Positions 5,155 to 6,486 of a DNA stretch of 6,486 nucleotides are shown here, piece by piece. The translations under genes and the position numbers were made by a program. The notes under the pieces are model-generated. The model had not been told where the DNA came from, ran no database searches, and saw only the letters and a program-made list of their open reading frames with translations. Source of the DNA: Muribaculaceae bacterium (GTDB lineage Bacteria; Bacteroidota; Bacteroidia; Bacteroidales; Muribaculaceae); NCBI GenBank assembly GCA_017619255.1, contig JAFZSS010000083.1, positions 1-6,486 of the forward strand, given 5' to 3'. Each line of letters begins with the position of its first letter. The first letter of the stretch is position 1.

Positions 5155-6486
5155 CTAATGCCTCAAAATGATGTCGATGACTGCATTCACATCGGCAATG
5201 TTCAGCTCGCCGTCACCGTTGACATCGCCTTGCATGTTGCCACTGCCGCTCAAGATAATGTCGATGAGGGTATTGACATCGGCAATGTTCACCTCACCGT
5301 CAAGGTTCACATCGCCTTGGATATGGTCAAGAATGGCTTGGATGTTAGTGAAATCTTTCCAAACTTCAGCGTTGCTGTATGCAGTGATGGACCCCTCAGG
5401 CACATAGAGCGTGGCCTGGTCATAGACATTGTAGTTGAACTGGCTCCAGTTTTCATCAATCACAAATGATGGGGGTGTCACAGCATTGCTGGTGATAGAA
5501 GTCAGTTTCGAGTTGCCAGCAAAGGCCCCGTAGCCAATCTGTGTGACTCCGCTGCCGATATTGACTTGGACAAGGTTGTTACATTGCAGGAAGGCGCAGT
5601 TGCCGATGGTCTCAACCGAGTTGGGAATTTTGACAGTCTTGAGAACACGGCAGCCGTAGAAAGCATTCACGCCTAGTGTTTTCACATTATTGCCGATAAC
5701 CAGATTGACCAGGTCATCACACTCATGGAAGGCGTAGTCGCCGATGACCTGGACTCCGTTGCCGATGACCACGCTGCTCAAGCGATGGCAGAAGGAGAAA
5801 GCGTCATTCTCAAGAGTAATGACCGAGTTAGGGATGTTCACCGCCGTCAGTTCAGAACAGCCGCTGAAAGCGCGTTGACCAATCGTTTCCACATGATCGC
5901 CCAATGTGAGTGTCGTCATCTCAATGCACCTGTAAAAGGTGTGCTCTTTGATTTCGGTCACACCGTTGCCTATTTGGGCCTGTTGCAGTTCAGAGCACTC
6001 ATAAAAAGCGCGTTCCCCCATGGCAGTTACCGAGTTGGGAATCGTGATGCTCTCCAGACCGCTTTCACGGAAGGCGTCGTTTCCGATGGTCTCGACCGAG
6101 TTGGGGATGGTGATCTGTTTGAGGCTGGTGCAGGAGCGGAAGGCATAATTTTGGATGCTCTCAAGTCCCTGTGAGAATGTGACGCTTTCCAAACTGGTGC
6201 AGTTTTCAAAGGCTTGGCTCTCAATAGTCTTGACCGAGTTGGGAATGGTTATGTTCTTCAGACTGGTGCAGCCGTAGAAGGTTGAGGTCTCGATGGTCTC
6301 GAGCTTGTTGCTCAAGGTCACATTGGTGAGCGCGGTGCACTCGTGGAATGCCGAGAAACCTATTTTGGTCACTGAGTTGGGAATCGTGATTGTTTCCAAT
6401 GCGGTGCACCCGTCAAAAGCGTAATTGCCGATTTCAGTGACTGAATTAGGAATGGTCACGCTGGTCAACTTGGGACAGAGGTTGAA
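5155..6486 (-). CDS. BspA-like leucine-rich-repeat surface protein with two C-terminal dockerin-like repeats (5' end outside window)
   Basis: The frame is open from the right window edge (F-N-L-C-P-K-L-T-S-V...) to TAG at 5155-5157, so the start is outside. The TTG at 6468 is simply the first Leu of a repeat. About 444 codons are visible. Fourteen consecutive repeats of 23 residues follow the Treponema/BspA-type pattern L-x2-V-x-IPNSV-x2-IG-x2-AF-x2-C-x2 (LRR_5 type). Repeat six is one residue short (AFRESG, lacking its Cys). A non-repeat segment follows (about 5317-5505; SNAVTPPSF ... ATLYVPEGSITAY ... WKDF), the usual cap after such arrays. The last 50 residues hold two EF-hand-like dockerin units, DVNLDGEVNIAD and DVNGDGELNIAD, each with D-x-N-x-D-G-x2-N-x2-D calcium ligands. 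BspA-type proteins are secreted or surface-exposed and often bind host or matrix proteins; the ligand here is unknown. No type IX sorting tail follows the dockerin-like pair, and the protein ends IDIILRH. Confidence 0.9.
   Translation of the reverse strand, partial: FNLCPKLTSVTIPNSVTEIGNYAFDGCTALETITIPNSVTKIGFSAFHECTALTNVTLSNKLETIETSTFYGCTSLKNITIPNSVKTIESQAFENCTSLESVTFSQGLESIQNYAFRSCTSLKQITIPNSVETIGNDAFRESGLESITIPNSVTAMGERAFYECSELQQAQIGNGVTEIKEHTFYRCIEMTTLTLGDHVETIGQRAFSGCSELTAVNIPNSVITLENDAFSFCHRLSSVVIGNGVQVIGDYAFHECDDLVNLVIGNNVKTLGVNAFYGCRVLKTVKIPNSVETIGNCAFLQCNNLVQVNIGSGVTQIGYGAFAGNSKLTSITSNAVTPPSFVIDENWSQFNYNVYDQATLYVPEGSITAYSNAEVWKDFTNIQAILDHIQGDVNLDGEVNIADVNTLIDIILSGSGNMQGDVNGDGELNIADVNAVIDIILRH
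5164..5316 (-). repeat. Duplicated dockerin-like calcium-binding module
   Basis: Two units 87 bp (29 residues) apart are still alike at DNA level: both contain ATCGGCAATGTTCA followed by SCTCRCCGTCA, and both include ACATCGCCTTG and ATGTCGATGA. Each encodes a complete Ca2+ loop (Asp1, Asn3, Asp5, Asn9, Asp12) followed by a hydrophobic helix (VNTLIDIIL and VNAVIDIIL). In cellulosome bacteria, dockerins bind cohesins. In Bacteroidales such pairs are common at the ends of exported proteins without known cohesin partners. Confidence 0.85.
5506..6486 (-). repeat. Tandem 69-bp array encoding TpLRR repeats
   Basis: The leucine-rich region is also a DNA-level repeat with a period of 69 bp (one copy of 66 bp), 14 copies plus the end of another at the window edge. 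The best-conserved stretch encodes IPNSV and reads ACCGAGTTGGGAAT or close variants on the plus strand, for example near 5608, 6030, 6098, 6235 and 6371. The flanking positions vary. Copies 8, 11, 12 and 14 use IGNGV, IGNNV or IGSGV instead of IPNSV. Confidence 0.85.

Noticed and set aside
5725..6174. Open frame of 149 codons on the plus strand
   Set aside because: It is antisense to the leucine-rich array; its apparent repetition is only the complement of the 69-bp repeats.
6466..6468. TTG at 6468 as the start of the BspA-like gene
   Set aside because: It is the first Leu of a repeat; the preceding codons (FNLCPK) fit the end of another repeat, so the real start lies outside.
5506..6486. 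Regular spacing of about 69 bp as a possible CRISPR array
   Set aside because: The period is coding, in frame and imperfect, and encodes 23-residue leucine-rich repeats; there are no unique spacers between constant repeats.

Overview
The window looks like chromosomal DNA of a Bacteroidales bacterium, most likely Prevotella or a relative. The evidence is in the products. One secreted protein ends in a Bacteroidetes-type sorting tail (YYNLQG ... NIVVTRYANGK). Next to it is a BspA-like leucine-rich-repeat protein ending in two dockerin-like repeats. Start codons have A-rich leaders instead of strong Shine-Dalgarno sites, and one promoter matches the Bacteroidetes -7 box (TAnnTTTG). The genus is inferred from product style, not from a marker gene.

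Layout: positions 1-1489 (+) hold two co-directional genes, probably one operon. The first is the 3' part of an ATP-grasp-fold enzyme. The second is a complete CDP-alcohol phosphatidyltransferase of 319 residues, an integral membrane phospholipid synthase; from memory it resembles the Bacteroidales inositol-lipid type. A degenerate heptamer repeat runs across its stop codon. Positions 1490-1720 separate this operon from a convergent gene and hold two strong hairpins, one behind each gene, plus a third inverted repeat between them.

Positions 1721-4777 (-) encode a 1018-residue exported protein with a signal peptide and a C-terminal sorting domain. I cannot assign it a function; its body is beta-rich and partly FN3-like. 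Positions 4778-5154 are non-coding and hold the probable promoter and leader of that gene, a strong 47-nt hairpin, and a weaker structure near the stop of the next gene. Positions 5155-6486 (-) hold the C-terminal part of the BspA-like protein, which continues past the right edge of the window.

The left half is membrane-lipid biosynthesis and the right half is two independently transcribed surface or secreted proteins. I see no sequence link between the halves. There are no tRNA or rRNA genes, CRISPR arrays, transposases or phage genes. No clear new system is present. The most unusual points are the shifted fourth aspartate of the lipid synthase motif, the heptamer repeat over its stop codon, the interlocking inverted repeats in the convergent intergenic region, and the unassigned 1018-residue exoprotein.
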